64,000 bases of DNA from Rubrimonas cliftonensis (GTDB lineage Bacteria > Pseudomonadota > Alphaproteobacteria > Rhodobacterales > Rhodobacteraceae), in NCBI RefSeq assembly GCF_900107585.1, contig NZ_FNQM01000001.1, positions 248,001 through 312,000 of the forward strand, written 5' to 3'. Position 1 is the first letter of the stretch, and the number at the start of each line of letters is the position of its first letter. The position numbers were made by a program, and so were the translations under genes. The notes beneath the pieces were generated by a model. It had not been told where the DNA came from. It ran no database searches and saw only the letters and a list, made by a program, of their open reading frames with translations. Of the stretch, positions 36,885-49,009 are shown piece after piece.

Positions 36885-38504
36885 ATGGAAACGGGCGTCT
36901 TCAATGCTGGCCAGCGTATCGCGACGATCGGGCTCTCCGGGCTGCGGGCGGCGCACTACAACCTGACCGAGCCGGGTCTGGTCGAGGCTGCGCTGCAGCG
37001 CAAGGAAGGCGTTCTCGGCAGGGGCGGCGCGCTGATCGTCGAGACAGGCCAGCACACGGGCCGCTCGCCCAAGGACAAGCACATTGTCGCAGAGCCCTCC
37101 GTCGAGGAGCACATCTGGTGGGACAGCAACCGCCGCATGGAGCCCGAAGCGTTCGAGCGCCTGCGCGCCGACATGACCGCGCACATGAAGGGCCGCGAGG
37201 CCTTCGTGCAGGATCTCTACGCCGGCGCCGACCCGGCCTACCGGCTCAACGTACGCGTCATCGCCGAACTGGCCTGGCACGCGCTGTTCATCCGCCACCT
37301 GCTGCGCCGGCCCGATGCGGGCGAGCTGATGGACTACGTCGCCGACTTCACCATCCTCAACGCCCCCTCCTTCAGGGCCGACCCCGCGCGCCACGGCTGC
37401 CGCAGCGAGACCGTCATCGCCATGAGCTTCGAGAAGAAGCTGATCCTGATCGGCGGCACCTCCTACGCCGGCGAGAACAAGAAGTCGGTGTTCACGCTGC
37501 TGAACTACCTGCTGCCCGAGCGCGGCGTGATGCCGATGCACTGCTCGGCCAACCACGCCAAGGACGACCCGGCCGACAGCGCGGTGTTCTTCGGTCTCTC
37601 CGGCACCGGCAAGACGACCCTCTCGGCCGAGCCCTCGCGCACGCTGATCGGCGACGACGAGCACGGCTGGTCGGATGAAGGCGTGTTCAACTTCGAGGGC
37701 GGCTGCTACGCCAAGACCATCGACCTCTCGCCGGAGGCCGAGCCGCTGATCTACGCCACCACCACCATGTTCGGCGCCGTGATCGAGAACATGGTGCACG
37801 ACCCCCACACCCGCGCGCTCGACTTCCACGACGCCTCGCTGACGCCGAACATGCGCGCGGCCTATCCGCTTGAGGCGATCCCCAACGCCTCGACCACCGG
37901 CCTCGGCGGTTCGCCGAGGAACGTGGTGATGCTGACCTGCGACGCTTTCGGCGTGCTGCCGCCGATCTCGCGGCTGACCCCGGCGCAGGCGATGTACCAT
38001 TTCCTCTCGGGCTTCACGTCCAAGGTCGCCGGCACCGAGAAAGGCGTGACCGAGCCGGAGCCGACCTTCTCCACCTGCTTCGGCGCGCCATTCATGCCGC
38101 GTCGCCCCGAGGTCTACGGCGCCCTGCTGCGCGACCGCATCGCGAGGCACGGCGCGACCTGCTGGCTGGTGAATACCGGCTGGACCGGCGGCGCCCATGG
38201 CGAGGGCGCCCGGATGCCGATCAAGGCGACCCGCGCGCTGCTGAACGCCGCGCTCGACGGCTCGCTGAACGCGGCGGAGTTCCGGCGCGACCCCAACTTC
38301 GGCTTCGACGTGCCGACCGCCTGCCCCGGCGTCGACCCAGCGCTGCTCGACCCGCGCGCCACATGGTCCGACCCGTCGGCCTATGACGCGCAGGCGCGCA
38401 AGCTCGTCGGCATGTTCATCGCCAACTTCGCCAGGTACGAGGCGCATGTCGGCGAGGAGGTGCGCGCCGCCGCGCCCGCCGCCGGCGCCACGGGCGCCGC
38501 CTGA
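36885..38504 (+). CDS. pckA: Phosphoenolpyruvate carboxykinase (ATP)
   Basis: A 539-residue ATP-dependent PEP carboxykinase that makes phosphoenolpyruvate from oxaloacetate, the committed step of gluconeogenesis. Motifs in order: [15 protein letters not shown] (~55-69), [14 protein letters not shown] with the active Lys, the kinase-1a P-loop [20 protein letters not shown] (~236-255), kinase-2 [20 protein letters not shown] (~256-275), and [20 protein letters not shown] near residue 430. The Ala-rich tail after residue 525 is probably disordered. GGAGGAG precedes the ATG. Its divergence from chvI-chvG is conserved in alphaproteobacteria and fits control by ChvI, by CcpA-like logic through HPr/HprK, or both; neither is shown by the sequence. 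Confidence 0.97.
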   Translation: METGVFNAGQRIATIGLSGLRAAHYNLTEPGLVEAALQRKEGVLGRGGALIVETGQHTGRSPKDKHIVAEPSVEEHIWWDSNRRMEPEAFERLRADMTAHMKGREAFVQDLYAGADPAYRLNVRVIAELAWHALFIRHLLRRPDAGELMDYVADFTILNAPSFRADPARHGCRSETVIAMSFEKKLILIGGTSYAGENKKSVFTLLNYLLPERGVMPMHCSANHAKDDPADSAVFFGLSGTGKTTLSAEPSRTLIGDDEHGWSDEGVFNFEGGCYAKTIDLSPEAEPLIYATTTMFGAVIENMVHDPHTRALDFHDASLTPNMRAAYPLEAIPNASTTGLGGSPRNVVMLTCDAFGVLPPISRLTPAQAMYHFLSGFTSKVAGTEKGVTEPEPTFSTCFGAPFMPRRPEVYGALLRDRIARHGATCWLVNTGWTGGAHGEGARMPIKATRALLNAALDGSLNAAEFRRDPNFGFDVPTACPGVDPALLDPRATWSDPSAYDAQARKLVGMFIANFARYEAHVGEEVRAAAPAAGATGAA

Positions 38505-38578
38505 GCCGGCGAACGCCCCGCCGACGAGCCAAGACCGCGCCTCCCACCCCGCCGGCGGCCGGCGGGCGGACCAGCGGC

Positions 38579-39205
38579 GTGTCGGCCCCCGCGGCGCACC
38601 CCGGCGCCGGGCCGCCCCGGCACACGCCGCTGGAGGACGCGCAGGGGATCGCCTTTGGCGCCGCGCTCTGCGCGCTCGGGCTGCTGTTTCTCAGGGAGGC
38701 CGGGCTGACCACCGGGCAGGCCGCCGGGATGGCGCTGGTCGCCTCCTACGCGTCAGGCGTCGGCTTCGGGCCGCTGTTCATCGCCATCAGCCTGCCCTTC
38801 TACGCCTTCGCGCTGTGGCGCGTGGGCTGGCGCTTCACGCTCAAGAGCCTCGCCGCCGTCGCGCTGTTCTCGGCGATGGTGGAGGTCGCGCCGCCCTTCC
38901 TCACCGTCGCGCCGACGAACGCCTTCTTGGCCGCCGCCATCGGCGGGCTGCTGGCGGGCGCCGGGCTGCTGGCGCTATTCCGCCACGGCGCGAGCCTCGG
39001 CGGCGTGGGTGTGGTCGCGGTGTGGCTTCAGGACGCGACCGGCTTCAGGGCAGGGTGGACGCAGATGACCGTGGACGCCGCGGTGTTCGCGGCCGCGCTC
39101 GCCGTGATGCCGTGGCGCGCGGTGGCCGCGTCGCTACTCGGCGCGGCGATCCTCAATCTGGTGATCGGCGTCAATCATCGCCGAGATCGCTACGTCGCCC
39201 TGTGA
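38579..39205 (+). CDS. YitT family (DUF161) membrane protein
   Basis: A 208-residue integral membrane protein with about five hydrophobic segments (~22-45, 50-78, 88-108, 112-135, 168-200). The layout, with an early DAQGIAFGAALCALGLLFLR helix, an SYASGVGFGPLFIAISLPFY pair and a Gly-rich GASLGGVGVVAVWLQD strand, fits the short YitT/DUF161 group; no transport substrate is known. The start is the GTG at 38579. It follows pckA by 74 bases on the same strand. The last 72 bases may overlap a small antisense ORF. Confidence 0.8.
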   Translation: MSAPAAHPGAGPPRHTPLEDAQGIAFGAALCALGLLFLREAGLTTGQAAGMALVASYASGVGFGPLFIAISLPFYAFALWRVGWRFTLKSLAAVALFSAMVEVAPPFLTVAPTNAFLAAAIGGLLAGAGLLALFRHGASLGGVGVVAVWLQDATGFRAGWTQMTVDAAVFAAALAVMPWRAVAASLLGAAILNLVIGVNHRRDRYVAL

Positions 39206-39331
39206 ACCGCCGGCCAGCACGGTGACGACGCGCCTCCGGCCGTAGGCGCGGCTGATCCGCCGCTGCTCGATGAGCGCGCGCAGCGCGCCGCGGCCCTTGA
39301 TCCGATCGGGAAAACGCGTGTCCGGCGCCAT
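39134..39331 (-). CDS. Possible small basic protein, antisense-overlapping the YitT gene end
   Basis: A 65-codon frame with a strong ribosome site: AGGAG seven bases before the ATG at 39331. The product is rich in Arg in its first half (RIKGRGALRALIEQRRISRA) and ends in acidic residues; I recognise no family. Codon third positions are mostly G or C, as in real genes here, but that is weak evidence in such GC-rich DNA. The last 72 bases overlap the convergent YitT coding sequence, which argues for caution. It could also begin a longer, now degraded, gene. Confidence 0.35.
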   Translation of the reverse strand: MAPDTRFPDRIKGRGALRALIEQRRISRAYGRRRVVTVLAGGSQGDVAISAMIDADHQIEDRRAE

Positions 39332-39394
39332 CACGCAACTCCTCGCAAGACTGCGAAAGCCTATCGGAGCAGGCGTAAAGGCTTCGTGACCGGC

Positions 39395-40939
39395 TCAGCG
39401 CCAGAAGCGCCGCTGCGCCGCCAGCGCCGCCCAGTGCGCCTGAGCGCTGCGCCAGTCCGCATCGGCCTTGCCCTCCCAACGGCCGAGCGCGAGCCCAGCC
39501 GCGCGCTGGGCCGCCGGCGACGCGGCGCCGGGCGCGTCTTCTGCGAAGAGAACCTCCTCCGCCATGGCGAGATCCTGCAGCGCGCCAAAGTCGTCCTGCA
39601 GCGCCTTGAGCCGCGTCACGAACGGCTTGATGCGCTTCGCAGGGTAGAGCGACGCAAAGAACTCGGTGGCGTAGCGCAGTTTCTTGAGGGCTTTTCGCAG
39701 GTCATGCCGCGCCTCTCCCTCCAGCGTCTCGATCCGCTCGCCGAGGGCCGCCGCCTTGCGCCAGCGCTTGTCGAGCGCCGCCGCAGCAAGCTGCGTCACC
39801 GGCTGGGCGAGCGCCGCCGTCTGGCCGAAGTCGCTGCGCCGCAGCCAGCCGCGCCCCTCGACGAAGGCCCCGAGGTCGAAGAGCAGCGCCGACGCCTCAC
39901 GCGAGGCCAGCGTCCCGCGCGCCGCCACGCGCGCCGCGTCGCGGCGTTCCGACAGCGCCTCGGCCAGCGGTGCGAGGCGCGGGTCGGCGGCGGCCATCGG
40001 CCCGATGCGCTCATCCGTCAGCACGTCGAGGTCGCGCACGCCGCCGACGGCGGACGCAAGCGCCTGCGCCTGCGCGGCGATGGCGTCGAGCGCCTCGCCG
40101 CCCAGCACCGGCGCGAACACCGTCGCCGCCGTGCGCAGCCGGCGCAGGCCGACGCGAAGCTGATGCGGCCCTTCCGGCGCGTCGTTCAGCGCCGCCGCCG
40201 CGAGATTGCCCGAGATCTGGTCGAGGCAGCAGCGCAGCACCGCCGCCGCCGCGGTCTCGGCCGTCATCTCCGGGGTCAGCGCCACGGCCTTCGCCATGAC
40301 GGGCTCCGGCGTCTGCGACAGCGCGCTGCGCCCTTCGGCGAGCGCATGGCCCCGCGCCGCCTTGGTCCGACGCGAGAAGCGCACCGGGCCCTCCTCGAAC
40401 AGCGCCTTCGCGAGCGCATAGAGCGCCGGGGGCTCGCCGGACTTCAGCTCCAGCTCCGCCTCGCGGATGGTCACGGCGCGCGCGCCCGCTCGGATCTCGC
40501 CGACGTCGAGCGCCACCTCCACGACGCCGCCATCCGGCGTATGCATCAGGCGCAGCGTGCGGCGGATGTCGGTCTCGAACACGGGCGCGAGGTCGGCGGG
40601 GTCGGCGGCGTCGAGCACCCGCTCGCGCAGTGCGACGTCCGGGATCGCGCCGATGCACAGTTTTCCGCCAGGGGCCGGATTGTTCGATTCCAGCGGCGTC
40701 GACAGACCGCCGGAAAGTCCGGAGCCCATCTTGACGGTCTGGACCCAGCGCCGCCCCTCCTTGCGCAGGCGCAGCGCCAGCCCATGCGCCGCAAGCGCGC
40801 GATCCACCGTGTCGAGATAGATTGCGTGCAGAGAAATGGCTTTTATTTCCGATGCTTCCCCGGACTCCTCGGCGAGCTTGCGCCGCAGGCGCTTCTCGGC
40901 TTCTTCCGTCAGCAGCAGTTTGAGTTCGATTTCACGCAT
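39395..40939 (-). CDS. CYTH-CHAD domain inorganic triphosphatase
   Basis: A 514-residue protein with an N-terminal CYTH domain (~1-200) and a C-terminal CHAD domain (~220-500). The CYTH signature ExExK is REIELKLLL at the start, followed by TVDRALAAHGLALRLRKEG and the Arg/Lys/Glu tunnel residues that bind triphosphate and metal. CHAD shows its two histidine-containing helices, HQLRVGLRRLRTAATVF and HDLRKALKKLRYATEFF; CHAD domains bind polyphosphate. The E. coli homologue YgiF hydrolyses inorganic triphosphate. The ATG at 40939 has GGAG five bases upstream. It lies 39 bases after ligA on the same strand. Confidence 0.93.
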   Translation of the reverse strand: MREIELKLLLTEEAEKRLRRKLAEESGEASEIKAISLHAIYLDTVDRALAAHGLALRLRKEGRRWVQTVKMGSGLSGGLSTPLESNNPAPGGKLCIGAIPDVALRERVLDAADPADLAPVFETDIRRTLRLMHTPDGGVVEVALDVGEIRAGARAVTIREAELELKSGEPPALYALAKALFEEGPVRFSRRTKAARGHALAEGRSALSQTPEPVMAKAVALTPEMTAETAAAAVLRCCLDQISGNLAAAALNDAPEGPHQLRVGLRRLRTAATVFAPVLGGEALDAIAAQAQALASAVGGVRDLDVLTDERIGPMAAADPRLAPLAEALSERRDAARVAARGTLASREASALLFDLGAFVEGRGWLRRSDFGQTAALAQPVTQLAAAALDKRWRKAAALGERIETLEGEARHDLRKALKKLRYATEFFASLYPAKRIKPFVTRLKALQDDFGALQDLAMAEEVLFAEDAPGAASPAAQRAAGLALGRWEGKADADWRSAQAHWAALAAQRRFWR

Positions 40940-40978
40940 GCGCACTCCATGACGGTTTTACGACACGCCGGCAAGAGG

Positions 40979-43165
<2,187 letters not shown>

Positions 43166-43183
43166 TCAAGCCGGCCCCGGGGG

Positions 43184-43897
43184 TCAGCCGGCGATGCGCT
43201 GCTTCTCCGCCATCTCGCGCGGCGCGGGGTCGCGCAGGACGTAGCCGCGGCCCCACACCGTCTCGATGTGGTTGTCGCCGCCAGTCGCGGCCGAGAGCTT
43301 CTTGCGCAGCTTGCAGATGAAGACGTCGATGATCTTGAGCTCCGGCTCATCCATGCCGCCGTAGAGATGGTTGAGGAACATCTCCTTGGTGAGCGTGGTG
43401 CCCTTCCGCAGGGAGAGCAGCTCGAGCATCTGGTATTCCTTGCCGGTCAGGTGCACCGGCTGACCGCCGACCTCGACGGTCTTGGCGTCGAGGTTTACGC
43501 GGATCTCGCCGGTCTGGATGATCGACTGCGCGTGGCCCTTGGAGCGGCGCACGATCGCGTGGATGCGCGCGACGAGCTCCTCACGGTTGAACGGCTTGGT
43601 GAGATAGTCGTCGGCGCCGAAGCCGAAGCCCTTGATCTTGTTGTCCATGTCGTCGAGACCGGAGAGGATCAGCGCGGGCGTGTCGATCTTGGCGAGGCGC
43701 AGCTTGCGCAGAACCTCATAGCCGGTCATGTCCGGCAGATTGATGTCGAGGATTATGAGATCATAATCGTAGAGCTTGGCGAGGTCGAGCCCTTCTTCGC
43801 CAAGATCCGTCGCATAGACGTTGAAATTGGCCTTGCGCAGCATGGTCTCGATGCTGCGCGCGGTCGACGGATCATCCTCGATCAGCAGGACTCGCAT
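43184..43897 (-). CDS. ctrA: Cell cycle response regulator CtrA
   Basis: A 237-residue OmpR-family regulator, CtrA, which in Caulobacter is the master cell-cycle regulator and in Rhodobacterales controls motility, gene-transfer agents and related traits. Phospho-acceptor Asp51 ([13 protein letters not shown]) has the same number as in Caulobacter. The recognition region is the near-invariant [20 protein letters not shown] plus [20 protein letters not shown] and GRGYVLRDP. Unlike Caulobacter CtrA, the C-terminus ends [10 protein letters not shown] without the Ala-Ala degradation tag. AAAGGGGG precedes the ATG. The upstream region contains a CtrA-box-like site and a GANTC methylation site. Confidence 0.98.
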   Translation of the reverse strand: MRVLLIEDDPSTARSIETMLRKANFNVYATDLGEEGLDLAKLYDYDLIILDINLPDMTGYEVLRKLRLAKIDTPALILSGLDDMDNKIKGFGFGADDYLTKPFNREELVARIHAIVRRSKGHAQSIIQTGEIRVNLDAKTVEVGGQPVHLTGKEYQMLELLSLRKGTTLTKEMFLNHLYGGMDEPELKIIDVFICKLRKKLSAATGGDNHIETVWGRGYVLRDPAPREMAEKQRIAG

Positions 43898-43954
43898 CCA
43901 AACCCCCTTTGGCGCACGATGGTTAACCTGATGACCGTTCTAGCCATCAAAAGA

Positions 43955-43969
43955 TTAACGAACCTTTAC
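43955..43969. promoter_or_regulatory. CtrA-box-like site upstream of ctrA
   Basis: ttaa-N7-ttac: TTAA at 43955-43958, seven bases, TTAC at 43966-43969. The CtrA consensus is TTAA-N7-TTAA, so this is one mismatch away. It lies 58-72 bases before the ctrA start, in an AT-rich stretch, fitting autoregulation. A second lone half-site, ggttaacc, is at 43921-43928. Confidence 0.6.
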
Positions 43970-43984
43970 CATGTTAGGAGTAGT

Positions 43985-43989
43985 GACTC
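43985..43989. promoter_or_regulatory. GANTC (CcrM methylation) site in the ctrA upstream region
   Basis: gactc lies about 90 bases before the ctrA start, next to the CtrA-box-like site and inside the 104-base gap between sciP and ctrA. GANTC is the target of the alphaproteobacterial methyltransferase CcrM, and in Caulobacter such a site modulates the ctrA P1 promoter. The pentamer alone is short and could be chance. Confidence 0.4.
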
Positions 43990-44001
43990 AATTCTGCTAC
44001 T

Positions 44002-44274
44002 TCAAGTTGCGCGATACAGCTGCAGTCGGGTGGTGCGCAGTGCGCCCACCCCATGCTCCTCCAGCGCGGAACGCCAGCTGTCAAGCTCCTCCGCGGTGAG
44101 GCTGTATCGCGCGCAGGCGGCCTCCTCGGAGAGCAGCCCCTGGCGCACCGCCGCGACGACGGCGGCCTTGCGGCTCGCGACCCAGCGACGGGTTTCGGGC
44201 GACGGCAGATCTTCGAGGGTCATGCGGCTCCGGGACCGGGTGTTGGCGCTGTTCACGCTTTCCGACATACTCAT
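44002..44274 (-). CDS. sciP: SciP, DUF1153 inhibitor of CtrA
   Basis: A 90-residue DUF1153 helix-turn-helix protein. Core: LEDLPSPETRRWVASRKAAV (split ~18-37), VVAAVRQGLLSEEAACARYSL and ELDSWRSALEEHGVGALRTTR, matching SciP, which in Caulobacter binds CtrA and blocks transcription of its targets. I choose the ATG at 44274 because GGAG lies five bases upstream and the length (90) is close to Caulobacter SciP; a TTG at 44289 is possible. It sits directly upstream of ctrA in the same direction and is divergent from mnmA, an arrangement common in Rhodobacterales. Confidence 0.92.
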   Translation of the reverse strand: MSMSESVNSANTRSRSRMTLEDLPSPETRRWVASRKAAVVAAVRQGLLSEEAACARYSLTAEELDSWRSALEEHGVGALRTTRLQLYRAT

Positions 44275-44363
44275 GGACACTCCACGCAAAACTGGTGTCG
44301 AAAGACCGGGCGAGTGTGCTCCGGTACGCTTTAAAATGATGTGAAGCCGAGGGCGGCCGAACG

Positions 44364-45509
44364 ATGTCTGATACGGTTAACCTTCTCAATTCGCTCGGTT
44401 TTGCGAAGACCCCCGCGGAGACGCGGGTTGTGGTCGCGATGTCCGGCGGCGTGGACAGCTCAGTGGTCGCGGCGCAGTTGAAGAGCGAGGGCTACGATGT
44501 CGTCGGCGTGACGCTCCAGCTCTACGACCACGGCGCCGCCCTCGCCCGGAAAGGCGCCTGCTGCGCCGGGCGCGACATCCACGACGCGCGCGCGGTGGCC
44601 GACCGCATGGGCTTTCCGCACTATGTGCTGGATTACGAGAGCCGGTTCCGCGAGAGCGTCATCGACGATTTCGCCGACCAGTATCTCGCCGGCGCGACGC
44701 CCGTGCCCTGCGTCCGCTGCAATCAGAGCGTGAAGTTCCGCGACCTTTTGTCTACGGCGCGAGAGCTCGGCGCGGACTGTCTCGCCACCGGCCACTACGT
44801 CCGCAGGGTGGAGGGGGCGCATGGCCCGCAACTCCATCGCGCGGCAGACCCGGCGCGGGACCAGAGCTACTTCCTGTTCGCGACGACGCCCGAGCAGCTC
44901 GCCTATGTGCGCTTCCCGCTCGGCGGCGTCGCCACGAAGGCTGAGACGCGGGCGATGGCCGCGGCGCATGGCCTGCCCGTCGCTGACAAGGCCGACAGCC
45001 AGGACATCTGCTTCGTGCCGGGCGGGCGCTACGCCGACGTGATCGAGAAGCTGCGCCCAGGCGCCGCCGAACCGGGCGAGATCGTCGACCTCGAGGGCCG
45101 CGTGCTTGGAACCCATCCCGGCGTGATCCACTACACCGTGGGGCAGCGGCGCGGGCTGGGCGTCGGGGGCGGCGCGCCGCTGCATGTCGTGCGGCTGGAG
45201 CCACGGGCGAGGCGGGTCGTCGTCGGCCCGCGCGCCGCGCTGGGCGTGTCGAGGCTGGCCGTGGGCGAGGTCAACTGGCTCGGCGACGGGCCGTTCGAGC
45301 GCGCCCCCGACGGCGGCTGGCGCGTCGCCGTGCGCGTCCGCTCGACCCGGCCGCCGGCGCCGGCGCGCGTGCTGCCGACCGGCCCGGCCTCGGCGGAGGT
45401 TGTTCTGGCGGAGCCCGAGGAGGGCGTCGCGCCGGGTCAGGCCTGCGTGTTCTACGCCGACGGGCGCGTGCTCGGCGGCGGCTGGATCGCGCGCCGCGAC
45501 GCGGACTGA
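44364..45509 (+). CDS. mnmA: tRNA-specific 2-thiouridylase MnmA
   Basis: A 381-residue enzyme that adds sulfur to U34 of Lys, Glu and Gln tRNAs. The PP-loop [18 protein letters not shown] (22-39) binds ATP; the catalytic cysteines lie in [14 protein letters not shown] (~111-124) and [13 protein letters not shown] (~211-223); ATGHYVRR and [11 protein letters not shown] are also typical. The C-terminal beta-barrel ends normally. The N-terminal 20 residues ([16 protein letters not shown]) are the usual Rhodobacterales extension. The ATG is 89 bases from the divergent sciP start. Confidence 0.97.
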   Translation: MSDTVNLLNSLGFAKTPAETRVVVAMSGGVDSSVVAAQLKSEGYDVVGVTLQLYDHGAALARKGACCAGRDIHDARAVADRMGFPHYVLDYESRFRESVIDDFADQYLAGATPVPCVRCNQSVKFRDLLSTARELGADCLATGHYVRRVEGAHGPQLHRAADPARDQSYFLFATTPEQLAYVRFPLGGVATKAETRAMAAAHGLPVADKADSQDICFVPGGRYADVIEKLRPGAAEPGEIVDLEGRVLGTHPGVIHYTVGQRRGLGVGGGAPLHVVRLEPRARRVVVGPRAALGVSRLAVGEVNWLGDGPFERAPDGGWRVAVRVRSTRPPAPARVLPTGPASAEVVLAEPEEGVAPGQACVFYADGRVLGGGWIARRDAD

Positions 45510-45663
45510 GGCGAAGCGCCGCCGCCGCGGGCCGAGGCGAAGCGCGGCGACGCGCCGCCCGCATCCCTTGACGCCGGGTCGCCGGACCTTGAGGCTGCGC
45601 GCGCCACAGCCCCGGCGGCGGGGGCGGCGTCGCCGAGCCTGCGTCCCGGGGGAAACCATCCGC

Positions 45664-47328
45664 ATGTCCGCTGCTGAGCCCGCGCCGCGCCCGGAGCCTG
45701 TCGGCAACTTCGCACAGATGTTCACGCCCAAGCTCGCCACCGTCCTGCGTGAGGGCTACGGGGCGGCGCAGCTTCGCGCCGACGCCGTCGCCGGCCTGAC
45801 GGTGGCGGTCGTGGCGCTGCCGCTGTCGATGGCGATCGCAATCGCGTCGGGCATGTCGCCCGCCGCGGGGCTGCACACCGCCATCGTCGGCGGCTTCCTC
45901 GTCTCGGCGCTCGGCGGATCGCGCTTCCAGATCGGCGGGCCCGCGGGGGCGTTCATCGTGCTGGTCTCCGGCACGGTCGCGCAGCATGGCGTCGAGGGGC
46001 TGGTGCTGGCGACCTTCCTCTCGGGGCTGATGCTCGCCGCGCTGGGGTTCATGCGGCTCGGCGGCTACATCAAGTTCATCCCCTATCCCGTCACCGTGGG
46101 CTTCACCGCCGGCATCGCGGTGATCATCTTCGCCAGCCAGCTGCGCAGCCTGCTCGGCCTGACGCTCTCGGGCCCGGAGCCGGGTCCGCTGACCGAGAAG
46201 CTGCCCGCGCTCTGGGCCGCGGCGCCGACCGTGAACGCCGCCGCCGTGGCGATGGCGGCGGGAACCGTCGCGGTCATCGTCGGGATGCGGCGGTGGCGGC
46301 CGCACTGGCCGGGAATGCTGGCGGCGGTCGCGCTCGCCGGGCTCGTCGCCGCGCTGACCGGCGCCCCGGTCGAGACCATCGGCTCGGCCTTCGGCGGCGT
46401 GCCGTCCAGCCTGCCGGCGCCCGCCCTGCCCCGTTTCGAGCCGGCGCTCGCGCTCGCCGTGCTGCCCAACGCGGTCGCCTTCACCCTGCTCGGCGCCATC
46501 GAGTCGCTGCTGTCGGCCGTCGTCGCCGACGGGATGACCGGACGGCGCCACCGATCCAACGCCGAGCTCGTGGCGCAGGGCGCGGCGAATGTCGGCGCCG
46601 CGCTCTTCGGCGGCTTCTGCGTGACGGGGACCATCGCGCGCACGGCGACCAACGTGCGCGCAGGGGCGCATGGGCCGGTCGCGGGGATGCTCCACGCCGC
46701 CTTCCTGCTGGCCTTCGTGCTGCTGGCCGCGCCGCTGGCGGCCTTCATCCCGCTCGCCGCGCTCGCCGGCGTGCTGGCGGTGGTGGCGTGGAACATGGTG
46801 GAGCGCGAGGCCGCCGTCACCCTGCTGCGGGCGAACCGGGGCGACGCCGCGGTGCTGGCCGTGACCTTCCTGCTGACGATCTTCCGCGATCTGACCGAGG
46901 CCATCGTCGTGGGCTTTGCGCTCGGCGGGCTGCTCTTCATCCACCGCATGTCGCAGGCCGCGGCGGTCGAGCCGGCCGGCGTGCTGGCGACTGAGGACGT
47001 TCCCGACGCGACGGAGGGGCGCGACGCCTACGCCGCGCAGTCGCGGGGCGGCCCGATCGTCTATCGCGTCCGCGGCGCGCTGTTCTTCGGGGCCGCCGCG
47101 TCAATCGGCGCGGTGCTGGACCGCATCGGCGACGAGGCCGGCGCGCTGGCGCTGGACCTCACCGAGACGCCCTTCATCGACAGCAGCGGCGCGGCGCTGA
47201 TCGAGGGTCTTGCGCGCAAGACCGCCCGCCGGGGCGCGTCGCTGACGTTGCGCGTGCGCGCCGAGACCGCGCGGGAGCTCGCCGCCTTCGGGCTTCGCGC
47301 GCCGCTGGTGCGCGTGGAGATCGCCTGA
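45664..47328 (+). CDS. SulP family anion transporter with STAS domain
   Basis: A 554-residue SulP permease, probably importing sulfate or bicarbonate; the sequence does not decide which. N-terminal signature: DAVAGLTVAVVALPLSMAIA (split ~38-57), MSPAAGLHTAIVGGFLVSALG and QIGGPAGAFIVLVSGTVAQHG with the usual Gly/Pro pattern. About 12 membrane segments end near residue 440 (AIVVGFALGGLLFIHRMS). The STAS domain follows (VYRVRGALFFGAAASIGAVL ... LDLTETPFIDSSGAALIEGL), with the conserved D-S-S-G loop. It lies 154 bases after mnmA and converges on mtnP. Confidence 0.92.
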   Translation: MSAAEPAPRPEPVGNFAQMFTPKLATVLREGYGAAQLRADAVAGLTVAVVALPLSMAIAIASGMSPAAGLHTAIVGGFLVSALGGSRFQIGGPAGAFIVLVSGTVAQHGVEGLVLATFLSGLMLAALGFMRLGGYIKFIPYPVTVGFTAGIAVIIFASQLRSLLGLTLSGPEPGPLTEKLPALWAAAPTVNAAAVAMAAGTVAVIVGMRRWRPHWPGMLAAVALAGLVAALTGAPVETIGSAFGGVPSSLPAPALPRFEPALALAVLPNAVAFTLLGAIESLLSAVVADGMTGRRHRSNAELVAQGAANVGAALFGGFCVTGTIARTATNVRAGAHGPVAGMLHAAFLLAFVLLAAPLAAFIPLAALAGVLAVVAWNMVEREAAVTLLRANRGDAAVLAVTFLLTIFRDLTEAIVVGFALGGLLFIHRMSQAAAVEPAGVLATEDVPDATEGRDAYAAQSRGGPIVYRVRGALFFGAAASIGAVLDRIGDEAGALALDLTETPFIDSSGAALIEGLARKTARRGASLTLRVRAETARELAAFGLRAPLVRVEIA

Positions 47329-47364
47329 GCGCGGCCCCCGGGCGGCCCCCGCCCCCGGCCCGCC

Positions 47365-48237
<873 letters not shown>

Positions 48238-48369
48238 GCTCTCGCCCTTCTGTCGAAACCGTCGCGGCGTTTATCGCCCAGCGGCGCGGCGCGGGCAACG
48301 CGCCGGACGGGCTTGTGTCGCGCGCCGGGGGGCGGCACATCTCCGGCGAGCCGCAACAGGAGCGCCGCC

Positions 48370-48921
48370 ATGGCCACGCTGACCGTCCTGCCCGACGACC
48401 TGCCCCGCCCCGAGGACGACGGCGCCGCCGACCATCTGCCCGGCCTCGCCCTGCCGCGGCTCGCGCTGCCGGCCACGACCGGCGGCGCGGTGGACCTTGG
48501 CGACCCGGCGCAGGGGCTGACCGTGGTGTTCTGCTATCCGCGCACCGGCGAGCCCGGCAAGCCGCTGCCCGAGGGGTGGGACGCGATCCCCGGCGCGCGC
48601 GGCTGCACGCCCCAGGCCTGCTCGTTCCGCGACCTTCACGCCGAGTTCGCCGCGCTGGGCGCACGCGTCTACGGGCTGAGCGCGCAGACCACCGACTACC
48701 AGCGCGAAGCGGCGGAGCGGCTCCACCTGCCCTATCCGCTGCTGTCGGACGCGGGGCTCGCCTTCGCCGAGGCGCTGCGGCTGCCGACCTTCGAGGCGGC
48801 GGGCATGCGCCTTCACCGGCGGCTGACGCTGATCACGCGGGCCGGGCGCGTCGAGCGTGCGCTCTACCCGGTGTTCCCGCCGGACGCCTCCGCCGAGGAG
48901 GCCCTCGCCGCCCTGCGCTGA
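48370..48921 (+). CDS. Peroxiredoxin, BCP/AhpC-TSA type
   Basis: A 183-residue thioredoxin-fold peroxidase. The core LTVVFCYPRTGEPGKPLP leads to the peroxidatic cysteine segment GARGCTPQACSFRDLHAEFA (~76-95), like the PGCTTEACSFRD motif of bacterioferritin-comigratory protein; two cysteines five apart match the atypical 2-Cys BCP group. YGLSAQTTDYQREAAERLHLPYPLLSD-type sequence (split) continues the fold. It should reduce hydrogen peroxide or organic peroxides with thioredoxin. The N-terminal 30 residues are Asp/Pro-rich and not part of the core. Confidence 0.87.
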   Translation: MATLTVLPDDLPRPEDDGAADHLPGLALPRLALPATTGGAVDLGDPAQGLTVVFCYPRTGEPGKPLPEGWDAIPGARGCTPQACSFRDLHAEFAALGARVYGLSAQTTDYQREAAERLHLPYPLLSDAGLAFAEALRLPTFEAAGMRLHRRLTLITRAGRVERALYPVFPPDASAEEALAALR

Positions 48922-49009
48922 GCCGGCGAGCGGGGCGCCGCGGGCCTGCGCAGTGGCGCCCCCGCCGCTCCGCCGCTATGGTCCGCGCCATCGCGAGACG
49001 AGGACGCCC

